From Oscheius sp. JU75 (lineage: Eukaryota > Nematoda > Chromadorea > Rhabditida > Rhabditidae), in assembly GCA_037178855.1 (NCBI GenBank), contig JASJZC010000004.1, positions 7,936,001-8,000,000 on the forward strand: DNA of 64,000 nt, in the 5' to 3' direction. A program made the translations under genes and the position numbers. A model generated the notes under the pieces. That model saw nothing but the letters and a program-made list of their open reading frames with translations, made no database searches and was not told the origin of the DNA. This document shows, in pieces, positions 24,466 to 37,051 of this stretch; the stretch's first letter is position 1; each line of letters begins with the position of its first letter.

Positions 24466-24582
24466 TTTTCTTTCTTAGAGCCTCGGGAAATCTGCAAAAT
24501 CATCATAAAGTTGTTGCAAACATCAATAGAGGTAAAATTGGATATCCACGGCTTGAAGACAATACAAAATGTCACAAAATCT
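24466..24582 (-). promoter_or_regulatory. ndufaf-7 / vps-29 operon spacer
   Basis: The 117-nt gap between co-directional genes matches the roughly 100-nt spacing of nematode operons. On the minus strand TTTTGCAG lies about 30 nt before the vps-29 ATG and could be the trans-splice acceptor. Confidence 0.6.
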
Positions 24583-26937
24583 TCATTTCTCCGCCTGTTT
24601 CTTTGCAAATCCGGCGGGAGCACCCCGTTTCTCCAGAATTTTCTCCAAGGTCTTCGGAAAGACGGACATTGCTTGGAATTTAAGGCCCATATCGCCCATC
24701 AAATAGTTGTAACAATCTAAATCTCATTTTTTCTAAAATAACAAAAATTGGCCCTTACCGACAATAATTTTCTGCTGTTTGGCGTCCTTGCACGATTGCA
24801 GGAGACGTCGGAGACGTAGTTCAATGCCCAGTTGGCCGAGGAATTCACTGAAAAAGATGTAGAATCTGAAAAAAAGACGATTTACCGTTGAGTCTGGGGT
24901 CCGTAGACGAGCAATCTGTCTTCTACGAGGGAGCGGAGATAGCTAAAGTCGACGTCGGCTGTCAGATCGATTGTTCCGGGTCGGGAGAGTGGGTTTACCT
25001 GAAAAAATCCATTTTATTATACGTGAGCTATCTCTGTGTGTCCGTACTAGATTGGTGCATTGGTAAATCGCACGTTTTTGGCCATTTTTGTGGCTCATTA
25101 AGGACCAATTTTTGAGATTTTCACACAAGGAAACGATCATATAGAACTTAGGCTGCGCACCAACACTTCTATAACCTTGCGGGAGGAAAAGTGCAGTAAC
25201 TTCGGTTAAACAAGATTGGCTATCGCCAGCTTAGGGCCTAAGAATCGTGTAAAGTCTTTGGGAGCCCCCCTCCCGTGCCATTTTCTTAACAAAATAGTTT
25301 GTGCAAAAGTTTGTCACCCACGAGCAGGCCTGGTCCAGACCGAAATTCAGCGCTGCTGCCATTTTTATTTTGAGGTCAAGGGTGCATTTTCCAACTTTGC
25401 GATGTTCTGCAAAGTTTTAGATCTCGAAAGGTGTACAACATTGCAAAACATGGAAAAATTAAAAAATGTCGTCTACGAGTGGTTTTGCGCTGAATTCAGA
25501 CCGGACAGGATCCAAACGCAGGGCGCTCGGATCGGACCCGGGTCGTCTGATTTGAACAAAATTTCTATGTACCTGTCGATGTTGGGAGTAGGCTCGAAAT
25601 GAGAGGTCTTCTCTCGTTCCGTCGTGTCCATAATCCACGATCAGGCCGAAACCGCCGTTGTACATAATCCTAAAACAAACCAAAATTAATTGACTCTTCC
25701 AAAAAACGAACCGTTCTGCCACTTGATTGATAAAGGTTCCTGCCTCGGGACAGATTTCAAAGCATTTTCTGCCAGATTTCTTGCGGATATTCTCGCTCAA
25801 AAGACCCCTAATCTGATTTTATCCCAACGAGAAGCACAGAATTACCTCGTGTGCAGATTTTCGCCTTTGGAATTCATGAAAACGAGCTGGTTGTCCTTGT
25901 CCAGATTGACGTAAACCTCGTGCCAGCTGTCATCTCGGCCACGGACGAATTGGTGGACTGGCAGAGCGTCGAGGAACTCGTTGGCAACGAAGACGGAGAA
26001 CTGAAAGAAATTTTACATAAAATATCAAATTACCGCGCATTTAGAAGTTTGAAAATATTTGCGCAATAAGCTAAATAAATGGGTCTTTGCTTTTGTTCCT
26101 GCCGCCAATTTAAATTTAGCACGTCGTCTACCCGCATTTCTGCCCCACCATTCCATTTTCGGCGAGAATAGACAAAAAGAGGAGCTTACCCCTTCAGGAA
26201 CATCGTCGACATTTTTGTACCAGTAGACCGGGACCCCACATCGGGATTTGTTCTTCTTCACGAACTTTACGTTTTCTGTAAATGAAATTTTCATTGAACC
26301 CAGGGTCCAAATATACCAAACGTACAAGTTGAATTGTCGACACAGATTGCCCGTTCCTGCTTTTCTATCAGAGCATCAGAGGTTTCGACCAAATGGACGG
26401 AAACCTTGGTTTCCTTAAGGAAATTTAATGTAATTTGGACAAAAATGGCCTACACCGAACTTGTTGAGGACAGAGAGCATGTCTTTCATCAGGGTGCCGC
26501 TCCCGGGACCGCATTCGATCAGTTGCCATTCTCCAGTGTGACCCGTATTGGCCAGCTCGTGATAGATCCATATGCCGATCATTTCGCCAAAGAGCTGCGT
26601 GAGCTCCGGGGCTGTGACAAAGTCTCCCTGGTTGCCGAAAATCTTAAAAATCGGAAACTTTACATGAAAAATAAGGTTACCTGCTTGGAATCGCTGAATC
26701 CGCCATAAAATCCGACTGCTGGAGCGCTGATGGCCGTCTTCATGTATTCGGCGACGGTGATAGGTCCAGTGGCTCGTATTTTGTCCACTATGAACTTTTT
26801 CAGCGCGTCGTCTCGTCTCTGAAGTCCAGAAGTTATGAATTAGGCAGATTTACCACTTCGGCGGGCGCTAATTTGGTCGAGAAGCGTGCAGAACTGCTGC
26901 TCGCCACTCGGAGACCGCTATTAGCTGTCCGTAGCAT
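24583..26937 (-). CDS. ndufaf-7: Complex I assembly methyltransferase NDUFAF7
   Basis: Mitochondrial matrix SAM-dependent arginine methyltransferase (MidA) that modifies NDUFS2 early in complex I assembly. Eleven exons: 26854-26937, 26681-26818, 26454-26627, 26317-26404, 26190-26275, 25846-26000, 25712-25807, 25573-25669, 24886-24998, 24759-24847, 24583-24716 (417 aa). A Ser/Arg-rich presequence (SSSSARFSTK) precedes ITVAEYMKTA. The SAM site is ECGPGSGTLMKDML, followed by VSVHLVETS, FVANEFLDALPVHQF, the VDYGHDGT motif and the GTIDLTADVDFSYL segment. The ATG follows a TTATTCAG acceptor by two bases. It is the first gene of a probable three-gene operon. Confidence 0.95.
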
Positions 26938-27206
26938 GCCTGAATAAGAAAAATGAGACAAATTAAGGGGAGAAATGAGGGAAAATCGACTGAATTGCGC
27001 ACACGCTTGAATGAAAGCAATTTTTTGAACCCCCGCGGAGATTGAAGGTCTGTACGGTAGCCTGGGTCCCCCCGCGATTTGCGGTCTGCGCGGTAAGCCA
27101 AAATATTTAAAGACATTTTTGTCTCGACGGCTGTTGGCCTTTTTTTTCCAGTCATCTACCCTGTTTTCCGTCAATTTCCATAATTTTTCTTTCAGATTCC
27201 GACAAA
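26938..27206. promoter_or_regulatory. Divergent ndufaf-7 / F-box gene promoter region
   Basis: A 269-nt region between divergent starts. It holds trans-splice-like acceptors on both sides (TTATTCAG minus, TTTCTTTCAG plus) and must contain both promoters. Confidence 0.5.
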
Positions 27207-30200
27207 ATGGATAACCGGAATGGTTCTCCAACCTTTCTCGAGAGTCTTCTGGACCAGATGATGCAAATTTCCATACCTGTTCTCGCCCAAGAGCCGGAAG
27301 TCGTTGCGCAGGTGCGCTTTCTTCATTTCCTTGGATCCTAAGTTTATTTTCTAGGATTCTCAGTTTCTCCAGCTGCCAGACCACGTGCTCCGAATGGTCG
27401 TTGAGTGCATTCCGCTCAAAGACCGCGTCCTGAATGTGGCCTCCACCTGCAAGCGACTGCGCGAGATCGTCAAGGCCTCAATCACGTCCATCGAGTTCTA
27501 CAAAGAGGAGCTGGACTGCCTGAAGGACAACAACCTCAACTACTTTATCAGCGTCTACGGAAAGAACATCACCTCGCTCAATTTTGATCTCTTCCGCTCC
27601 TCATACATCGAGGTAGCCTTTTGGGTTATTTTGCAATTATTTTTGACAGTAAGATTACTATGCTTACCGTACTGCCGCTAATGTACTGAACTATAGCAAT
27701 GGTGACAGCTGAAATTACGAAAAATCTGCATGATATGACCCAATAAACCTTTCAGCAATGCACCCAGTGGGCTTGGCGCCAGTCCGTCGTCTCCTGCGTC
27801 TCGCTCTGCCCCCAGCTGGAGAAACTGTCCATCCTAGTCTGCAATCGCCATCGTCTCCGCGATTCTGACCTCACTGTCATCTTCAAGCACGCCAAAAGTC
27901 TTAAGTCCTTGAGCATTGATGCCCAATTCCTCAGGGGACACTGTTTCCAGGTACTTTTGTGTGCTTTTCTCGGCAAAATATGACGTTTAGCACGCGCCAA
28001 AAAGCCTGGAGAAGATGGAGCTCGAGCTGTGCTCGCGCATCAGTGCCGACATGTTCAAGTACATCTACTATCTTAGAAATCTGAAGGTTTATATGACTTT
28101 TTCAAATTCTTGGGCTGTTCGGAAACTTGTGGGAGCAGAATTGAGAAGTTTCCGAGTCTTCTAAGCTTGACTAATCTTTAAAAACAACCGGAAATTCAGA
28201 CTCTGTCCCTCTCCCAAGTCCTCCAGCTCAACAACACGATCATTTACAAGATGGCCACCTGCATGCAGAAGCTCGAGGATTTGGCTCTGATCATTCATGG
28301 AAACCACGTATTTCCTGGTCCGTTTTTCCTATGCATTTTATGTAAAGCCTGCAGAACTGACCGCCACGGGACTCTCGAAGGTCGGCAGACTTGAAAAGCT
28401 GGAACATTTGGCCGTGGAGGGAATTCCGGCCGTCACCGACAGGTTTCTAGACGTGGGTTTTTGTCAAAATGTCCCAAAATTGCGAAATATTAAGGAAATT
28501 TCGAATGGTAAGCCGATGAAGCAGACGTTAAAGAGTCTCTCGTTGGCCTTCTGCAACAATTTCACCAGTCTCGGACTGCAGAAGCTGGCCAGTTACCCCC
28601 AGCTCGAGGACCTCAATCTGGATGGCTGTACGAGGAACGATATTTCCGAAGGATTGGAGGCCATTGCTCAACAGGGTCGTCTCAAAAGGGTAAGTTGTCC
28701 CTTGACCCAAAAACCTCGATTTTGCCAATTTAGCCGTTTTAGAAGCGTTTTTTCATCTTTTTGAGCTCGCCATCGAATTTAGAGCCCTCGAAAACCTACT
28801 TAACAAAAAAATAGACGAAAAAAACTGGATAAACACGGTGTAATTGGCCCAAGTTGGTTTTCCTAGCCCCGTTTTCACGCTTATCCGACGTTTTGTCCCA
28901 ATCTTCCCTTCAAAATTATTGTCAAGTAGGTTTTATTGGGCCCTGAGTTTTGATGAAAAAAATAAAATAATGGAAACAATAACAAAACTCGCGCCGAATT
29001 TACAAAAATGCGTGGCGGGAAAAAAGTTAGTCGTTTAAACAAACCGCCGGCCGTGGTAAACGAACTATAGCATATGCTTACAATCCTGTTCTTTCCAGGT
29101 TCTGGCTGCCGAAAACTGCAACATCTCAGTCCCCTCTCTGTCCAAAATCATCAACTCTTCTCTCAATCTCTGTCTCCTGGACATCACGGGCAGTGGCAAT
29201 GTTATTCCCTACGAGACTGCCGTCTCTTTGGTAACTTTCCTGCCATTCACTTTGTTAATTCCGCCCGTTTCAGGTGAATAATCGTGGTCAGAAGGTCCCA
29301 GAAACGGAATTGATCATCATGACCGATCAGCATATGCCCTGGAATGTGATCCCGCGTGACGAAAGCTCGATGATGAAGGTCGTCCACGTGGTTCCGAGCC
29401 TCGTCCCAGCACACGAGTTCTTCCCCAATACGATTCTGTCTCTGACGGCTCCAGGACAACGAGTTCTATCCGCCAGACTCAGACGCGGAAATCGCTGTCG
29501 ACTTCTCTGCTCGGCGCTCGGCATGGAGCAGCTCAGTGATGATGTGGGTTTTCTTTCGAGGACTATCTGAAAATTGGAAGAGTCTAAAAAATCGTTGCAG
29601 TTTTCTGTCAACTTGCCTGTTTGTATGACTATTACCCGAGAGCGTCTCCGCTTGTCATTTTTATTCCAGACTCACCTGTTAGACCCAAAATGACAAATAG
29701 AATACCAGTTGACCAGATAACACTCATTATCAAATTGAATTCATTATAAAAGCGTTAATACCGTAATAGCAGTTGGCAGGTGGTCATTAAGTGAGACAAG
29801 ATGGAAAAGTCATTAAACTGGGGTTATTTGAAAAAAAAAATATTTAGCGTTCCGGCCAAGACAGCAGCTGGGCGCCACTTCGTGAGCTAACTTTTGCGTT
29901 AGGCAGCTGAGGGGGGTCGTTCGGATCAAAAGCGCGCCTCCCAGGATTGGAGGAACAGTCGAGCTACCGAACGCCGATTCGGTTCGTCCGACGAAGTTCG
30001 GACGAATGGTGTCGGTGTTCGGGTCTGAACAGAGCCCTTTATATTTGTCTTCGATCCATTCAGAATACCGAACGAACATAAAAACTTCTCAAATTAACCA
30101 AAATGGTCCCTTCTTCAAAAAAATTCGGTAGTAGTGAAACAGGCGCGGGAGGTTTGAGCAAAGAAGGACTGTAGAAACCATAACAACAGAGACAAAACTA

Positions 30201-31107
30201 GAGCCAAAAATATTTAAAACGACTAGGTTTTTGGAGAGGTTCGTCCTGTGGTCCTGTTCGTCTGTTCGGTGGACGAACATTGAACAGGCCGAACGTTCGT
30301 GTTCGGTTCGTAGACGAATATAAAGGGCTCTGTTCGGTTCGGTCTAAAAAAAAAAATACTCGAATGTTCGGTTCGTTCTCGTGTTCGGTCAAAAATGCCG
30401 TGTTCGCCTAATCCTGACAGGGATCTAGCTGAGCCCTGAGCAGGCTAGAAGACTTGACAAAGGACTTCATTGGACCGAGTACAGGGACAGAATATAAGAA
30501 TATAGTTTGCAACAGGATGACGGACAAAGTTATTGTATCCATGCAAATCCACTATTTCAGAAAGAGAACAGTCCCTCCTCTCTGTCTCCCGACCGTCCGG
30601 CCCAGGTGCCCTCGATGTTCAACAACCTCTCGCCTCCCTTGGCCTCTTTGGACAACTTCCCGGACCAGGACTCTCCTCTCTACCTGTCAGTTATCCTCTT
30701 TTCATGTTACAAAACCAGAGTTACAGGAACAAGGCTTCCCAGGAGAGTCTTCTGGACCCGTTTGCCCTCGATCTGGCCAGCTACGATGCTCTTTTCAATC
30801 AGCAGTTCGGTCCGTTTCTTTCCTTTTTTTTCTTCAAAATAGTCCAACTTTAGTGCATTCGATGCTCCTGGCCGATTCCTTCGACTCGTCGCCTCTCCTG
30901 CCTCGCAAATCTACTGGCGGCTTGGCTCCTCGCCCGCCGATCGAGGTCCCGCAGATGACGACAATTCACCATTCGCGCGGCTCGCGCAGCAAGAAGCGTC
31001 GCTCGGCCGGCGGCCCCGCAGCAGCCCCCACTTTCCGACGATTCAACACGGAGCCGGCGGGTCCGCGCTTCACCGAGAGCGACTTCCCCCCACTTGGATC
31101 TTGTTAG
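27207..31107 (+). CDS. F-box / leucine-rich-repeat protein with disordered tail
   Basis: Probable substrate adaptor of an SCF ubiquitin ligase. About 635 aa in twelve exons: 27207-27311, 27355-27612, 27756-27950, 27991-28086, 28200-28307, 28348-28452, 28522-28689 (or from 28513), 29099-29230, 29274-29543, 30561-30685, 30721-30809, 30854-31107. The F-box is LPDHVLRMVVECIPLKDRVL, with CKRLREIV (residues about 40-70). Leucine-rich repeats follow (LEKLSILVC, LKSLSIDAQ, LEKLEHLAVEG, LEDLNLDGC). The last 200 residues are Ser/Pro-rich and basic, ending FTESDFPPLGSC. The middle exon at 29274-29543 is less certain because another frame there also looks codable. No specific orthologue was recognised. 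Confidence 0.8.
28715..29060. repeat. Dispersed repeat, copy in F-box gene intron
   Basis: Shares TTTAGCCGTTTTAGAAGCGTTTT, TGTCAAGTAGGTTTT and CTCGCGCCGAATTT (with variants) in the same order as 52960-53325. The repeat spans about 350 nt and has no visible coding. Confidence 0.55.
29900..30412. repeat. GTTCG-rich foldback element
   Basis: GAACAGAGCCCTTTATATT at about 30027-30045 recurs in reverse complement near 30320-30340. Both sides continue into GTTCG/CGAAC-rich DNA. The pattern fits an inverted-repeat element of 400-500 nt inside the 1-kb intron before exon 30561. Confidence 0.6.
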
Positions 31108-32636
31108 GTCCCCCCATTTTTCTGTCTGTGGACGGGTACCAAAAGTTCTCATTCCCCCCCTTTTCCTTGCTAAATTTTATGACTCTACTTTTTGACTTAA
31201 TACCTGTAACCAAATCGTCCCCTTTCAGGGCCCCGAATTTTTACACGCAATAAATTTTTGTCTTTCTCTCTCTTTATTGGATTGAAAGTGCTTCCCTCTC
31301 ATAGACTGACGTGGGGAACTTTGGACGGGAGGATTACGGTAACTTATTGGCATAATCGTGCCAAGGATATTGGCCTCATCAGCCTACGCAACAAGCTTGT
31401 GGACTTTGCAGAATGAGTAGTCGTTCGGAAAGAAGCTTTTTTGATTAAGGTTAGTTGTCTGAACTGCAGTAGTCTTATAGAGTATGAGACATGGAAGGTT
31501 CAGATGTCTGGGCTACAGTAGTTATCTGGAGACTGAGTTAGAAGACAATTTTTTGATAGTCGAGAACAGACAAAGAGAGATAGTCCAAAGTCTTATCCGA
31601 ATGACTGGACACTGTACAGTAGATAGCTACTTAGGAGACGGAGTGATTCACAGGGATTAGACCGGTAGCCAGAGTCACAAGAGTCAAGGAACTTATTAGG
31701 AAGATCCAGTTGTCTGAAGTACAGTAGTTACATCGAAAAGGGTATGAGTCGAGAATCAGATATTTGACAAAGGCAAGAAAATGCTCTACATCCCTTAACA
31801 GTCATCCAAGAACGAGTCAAGTCTTTACCCCCGCGTTTCTAGAATTGGGACAGCGAGACTGGAAGAGGGAGACAGTGGCAGAGAAACAGTGACTGGGGGA
31901 CAGCGGCAGAAAGGCAGAGACGAGAACAGAGAAACAGGGACAGAGAAACAGGGACAGAGAAACAGGGACAGAGAGACATGGACAGAGAGACACGGGCAGA
32001 ACGGCAGGGACTGGGAGACAGGGATAAAGCGACAGACGCAGAACTACGAGATCAGAAAAGAAAATAAGCATACAGGGATTTTACGCCTGTAGCTTACAAT
32101 CGTAACAACCACAATCGCAGAGCATCCGTGTAGCAGCTCGTCTTCCCATTCTCTCTTTAGCACTGACCCGGATGGATCCTGGAACTTCGGACAACAACCA
32201 TATTGAAAAGGTGTTTGTACTTCTGTCAATCTCTACCTTTCAAAGATTTTGGGCGCTGGAGATAAGTCGGAGACAATATTGCTAGAAGGAAGCTTCTGAG
32301 AGACTAAAAGCTTCGGAGGCGAGGCAAAAACGAAAGCGAACCAAGTTGCTAAAAGTTTCCGATGTTTTGTTGGTAAGCTTTCAAATATTCTGGCACTTTT
32401 GCTTTCGAACAGTCGACTGAACTTCTGCTTTCCCCCCCTAGAGCTTTCCCACCTTCTATCTTTAGGCCTCGTTCGTTGAGCACACGGACAAACAACCCTC
32501 TAATCTTTATTCGTGTACGGCGTGGGAACAATGAGTATAGACTTTTGGCGGGGTGGACGGGTGGGCAAAGTTTTGGGGTGGGCGCGGAAACATGGAAGAT
32601 GACTGCTGTGAGAGCGGGCTGTGTGGAGTCACTCAC
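31108..32636. other. F-box gene / pdf-1 convergent region
   Basis: Two 3' UTRs plus tandem GACAGAG repeats (31915-32045). A minus-strand frame at 32044-32229 reads YGCCPKFQDPSGSVLK then a hydrophobic run, loosely like a tetraspanin loop, but nothing joins to it. No secure gene is seen. Confidence 0.4.
31915..32045. repeat. Tandem GACAGAGAAACAGG repeat
   Basis: About nine imperfect 14-nt units related to GACAGAGAAACAGG; the first few are perfect. Confidence 0.8.
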
Positions 32637-35372
32637 TCATCGTCGGCCAGCGGAACTGAAAATGATATTTTTAAAATGCTCATTTATGTACGAATAAGTG
32701 ACTTTTTGACACTCACATGTTTTGCAAAGTTGTAGAACAGATCAAGGGCAATAACTTTGCTAAACATCACATGTCTGTAAAGTCTGTCCAAAGGGGTGAA
32801 AAATAGCTGTAAAGTAAGGGTGAATTTTGCTCGTCGCAACGAAATTAGGATTGCGTATAACGCGATACCGCGTACTGGTTTATTTGACGTACTATTGCGT
32901 ATTGTATCATTTGACGCAAAAATGCGTACACACTAACTATCCCTATTTTTAAGCGGTTTACAGTTTTCTTTTTCAATTTTTTTAAAGCTATTTTAGCCTA
33001 CCTCAATTTGTTGAGGTTCATGCCAAGAAGTCCGTTGATCAATTCAGCATTGGACCGTTTTCCCACAGCTGACAGCTTGCCCAGATCCATGCCGATGAGT
33101 CCGTTGATGAGTTCAGCATTGGAGCGCTTCTGGAACTGCTGGTAGGTGTCCCTCTCGTCGAAGAGCTGCTGTAAAATTAATTATGTCAGTGTGTCCAATA
33201 ATTAAAGGGTGGGGCACTTCCTCACAATCTGTTCTTCGAACCATTTTTCCGGGAAAAACCGTTAGCAATTAGTTGAGGAGATTGTGAGAGGGATTAGGAG
33301 CTCTTTGACCTCCCGATGTCTAATTACCCGAACGCTCAAGTTTCTCTATCTCTCGGTCCGAAAGTCGAGGCATGTTTTGACTCTCTCTCGCCCACCAAAA
33401 AGTTCCCAGGTCTAAGCTTCCTACTGTAGGCTCTTTATGTTTTCCTCTGACTCTCGTTAGTCCAACTCATATTCGGGGGTTGACCACCCCCGAGAGTCAA
33501 TCCGAGACCAGTCCGCCTTCCGGTTTCCGGCTACTAACAATGGGATGGATTCTGGGATCAAAGTCATAGGCATTCTCTCTGTCGCTATGTCTCTGTCTCT
33601 CTGTCCCCATGCTATCTCTCAATATTTCTATATCTCTATCTCTCTGTCCCTCTATTTCCGTTTCTGCCTCTCTGTCTCATCCACTGATCTATTAGTCAAC
33701 TAGTGGTCCATACTCATAATGAAAGTGACTCCCATTATCCTCTCCCCCTACCCGATGAGTTTCCAGCGACTTCAGGACTTCAATACGATTGCCACCCGGC
33801 TGTCCAATAATTCTTGACTTTTCTAAGTCGTTTGTGGCCCCCTCTCATGAGACTGTTGTCCATTCTCTCTGAGAGAACGATGGAATTTCCTCAATCTGGG
33901 ATGGGTATCTGGCCAATAAGAGAGGGAGAGAGTCAGAGAGGGGTCCCAGAAGGATATAATAGCCAATAGTTTACAATGTGTCCCTTATGGCTTCCTCTGC
34001 TTTTTTGCAGACGAGGAGGAAGCTCTCTCTGAGGTCCTTTAATCGAATCTTCTGGTCTGATAGGAGAGGAGTCCCGCGTGGGTTTCTGTTTTTCATTCTG
34101 TTACCACCCCATCCATCTGCGTGATTTCAATAGGGGGAGAGTCTCTGGAGAGAGTATGATCTCATGACCTAGAAATAGAGTAAGAGAGTACGGGGACACA
34201 ATCTCCTCTCTCATTTCCTATCACCCTCACAGGGGAAGGGATCCGATTCTGGATAGAGTACAAACAGAGAGGGAGACAGCAAGAGTACAAGTAGTCGACA
34301 GTCAAGAGGACAAGTAGAGTAGGTGGTCAAGCAGACTACAGTTCAGATCAAAGAAACAAGTGAACTTTCAGTTAAGAAGAATGGGCTGGGAGAGACTTGG
34401 AACCAGTGGTCAAGAGACAGAGAGACGTGATAGGACATTAAGAATGAGACAGAGAGTTAATGTTTGAAGCTGGAAACCAAAAGACCAAGAAACTTGTTGG
34501 TCGAGTGACATGCCACATATCTAGCACCCTGTTCCTCATCGCGACTTACTCCCTGTCCCTGCGGAGTCGAGAGCCAAGAGTCAACTATGGACCGGGACTG
34601 TGGAAGTGGTAGTCAAGAGTCAGGGAGTGGAGACAGAGAGCATGTCGAAAGAGTTCGGAGCAGGAACACTATCTTGATTCATAATCCGATATAGGAAGGA
34701 GAAGACAAGGAACTGCTAATCAAGAGTCTAGAGTCATCTCGAGAGAGTCAAGACAGAGCTAACGACCAAGAGTCTTCCCTATTTAAACCAGTGGTATGCA
34801 GACCAGAAAAAAACTTCGTACGGAGCTGAACCTTTGGCAGAACTCTGATCGTGAGTCAGAGCGCTCTGTAAGAGTCTAGACAGGAAACTACTGGTAGTCA
34901 AGGGTTTTCAGTTCAGACTCAGCCTAACAGACTTCTGCCTAAACTCATAGACAAGGGGAGGCAACTACTGGTAGTCAAGAAGCTGAGAGGCAAGATACTG
35001 CTCCAGAATTCTCGTTTATCTTTCTGACCAGGCCTCGGGGCATGACTCTTTGTCCAGTAGATTCTCTCAGACCCTTGACTACCAGTAGTTCCCTCCCCTT
35101 GTATGTGAGTCCAGTCGTCAAGTCGATCGCCAGATAGCAAGAGTAGTTCGAGACCGTGATCAAGAATCAGGGTACATTCTGAGAGAGTCAAGACAGATGG
35201 TCGAGGGTTTGAACCTATCCAGAGAACACTTCTCTGCCCCTACCTCTCTCAATCTGATGTAACTACAAACAAACTAAGAACGAACCTGTGGCTGACGGTA
35301 GACAAGTGGCGTGGCTGACACGATTGCCATGACGGCGAGGAGGACGATCAGACTGAGCAGATAGCAGCGCAT
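32637..35372 (-). CDS. pdf-1: Pigment-dispersing-factor neuropeptide precursor
   Basis: Secreted precursor of PDF neuropeptides, which act through the PDFR-1 receptor on locomotion, roaming and mate searching. Three exons: 35286-35372, 33002-33168, 32637-32655 (90 aa). Exon 1 encodes a signal peptide (LLSLIVLLAVMAIVSA). Exon 2 carries two tandem peptides after dibasic KR sites. Peptide a starts SNAELINGLIGMDLG and ends KLSAVG before KR. Peptide b starts SNAELINGLLGMNLN and is completed by the 19-nt last exon, ending KLSSAG-RR. Gly before the basic pair predicts carboxyl amidation of both. Intron 1 is 2.1 kb and repeat-rich. Confidence 0.97.
33555..33685. repeat. CTGTCTCT low-complexity tract
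   Basis: Repeated CTGTCTCT / CTATCTCT units within the long pdf-1 intron. Confidence 0.75.
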
Positions 35373-37051
35373 CTTCGAGTTGTGGCTCTACTTACAATGG
35401 AGGAGAGAGACTCCGCCCCGTTGACGAGACACAAGACCACGCCTCCTCCTTCTTGTTCTGAAGAGAGAAAGAACGACGTCATTATATTCAGGACGGGAAG
35501 TATGGTGAGAGTCTAATGAGACCGTTCCCTCTGACTAGAGAAGGTAAAAGTTCTTCAGGGTTAGAACCGAAGTCTCGGAAAAGGAGATCAATGCTGCTCA
35601 TGGATGAGAGTCATCCGATTGTCTGCTCGAGTAGGTCCTCTAGGAAGATTCGATTCGGGTGATATCACTCTTTGCTCACGAGAGGAACTGGCATTGGAGG
35701 GGACTGTCTCTCTTGCTCCTTGTGAAATTGAAAATGAAGAAACTTTTCCTCCCTGGCACAGACCTAGTCAGGAGTCTGAATACGGCTATAGGTACTCTTT
35801 CGATGGCTTTTTTAAACTCTTGACTGTTTCTCACCGTCTTGCGTCTAGTTCTGTCAGTTTCTTATGCTGTCTCTCGGAATATAATACTGATCCGACTGCT
35901 GTCTCTCGATCAAGCTTGACAAATCGATGCACTCACAGGTCGCATAACTGTCTCTGTCTCTCTATCTTTGTCAACATGAGTCTGACACTCTTTTCTGTTA
36001 ATCATAGTATCCGGCCTTATCTCTGTGAATCGTGGATGTATCTCTTCTCATCTTCACCGAAGACAGGACACTCCGCTCTATAGTCTGTTAAAAAAAGATC
36101 AAATTTTGGATTGCGCGGTATGCCATTTTTTTTTCTTGGCAGCGTATCGAGAATTTGCATTGGACCAGTTGGTGCGCAGCAAAATCCCTTGGCGGCTCAT
36201 TTAAAAAAAAAAATTTCTCAAAAGACTACTAATTGTCGAGGAACTTCTATTTGCCCTACCTTTACAATTGATAAAAGGCGCCAATCTGCGATACATGTCA
36301 ACTCTAATCTGGGATAACATTTGACAATGTCTGTGGCATTTTCTGTCAAGTGTTATTTCAGATTTGTATTGACAAGATAAGTTAAAAGATAGTCAGCGAG
36401 ACTCTTTTTCACTAAAAGTTGACCCGGCATGGGGTGTAATTTTATGTTTCTTGTCGGTTATTTACTTTTGAATTGAATCCAACGGGAAACATGAGATTAC
36501 GCCTCATGGCGGTCCCGTTTTCAGTTAAAAAGTCTCAGCACGAACAAGGTTAAAGGACTACGTTATTAACTTCCCAGCTGAACAGACTATAAGCACAGTT
36601 CGTCTTCCATTGACTCCTGTGACTAGACAGTGACAGAAACAAACGAATATCTCCCTTCTTTACACTTTCCAGCAGATTATGACCCCAATTAATCTTCAAA
36701 AGTATTACCGTACCCCCTTACAGACATAAAATTTGAACTCTCCCCCGCCCCCCTTGGGCTTTCCGAACATGTAGGTGTTCCATTTGGCCGAGAGAGTAGG
36801 CGCCTCTCAGTTTCCTTGTTACAGTACTTTTTCTTCTCATCCCCCGAGAATTCGCACCCTCCTCCACCTAATGTGTCTCGCGCGCCCCCCGGGCTCGTAA
36901 TGATGTTAATCCATTTGCAGGTTCTGGGGTCACCCAAGACTCGAGAAAAAAAATGTTTTATTCTATAAAATGCGTCGTCAAAATCATTGCGTACAGTATG
37001 AAGGCACAAAAGTTACACAGACTTTTAAGGGGGAGGATTATGGCTAGATCT
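35373..37051. other. pdf-1 upstream region
   Basis: 1.7 kb between the pdf-1 start and the LRRFIP-like stop, both minus strand, so it must include the pdf-1 promoter. The 159-codon plus-strand frame at 35604-36083 has no domain and poor codon bias. I see no gene. Confidence 0.45.

Noticed and set aside
30561-30809. Alternative uninterrupted frame in the F-box gene tail
   Set aside because: The other frame uses preferred C-ending codons and joins in phase to the upstream exon.
35604-36083. 159-codon plus-strand frame upstream of pdf-1
   Set aside because: No recognisable domain, poor codon bias, no splice context; probably chance.
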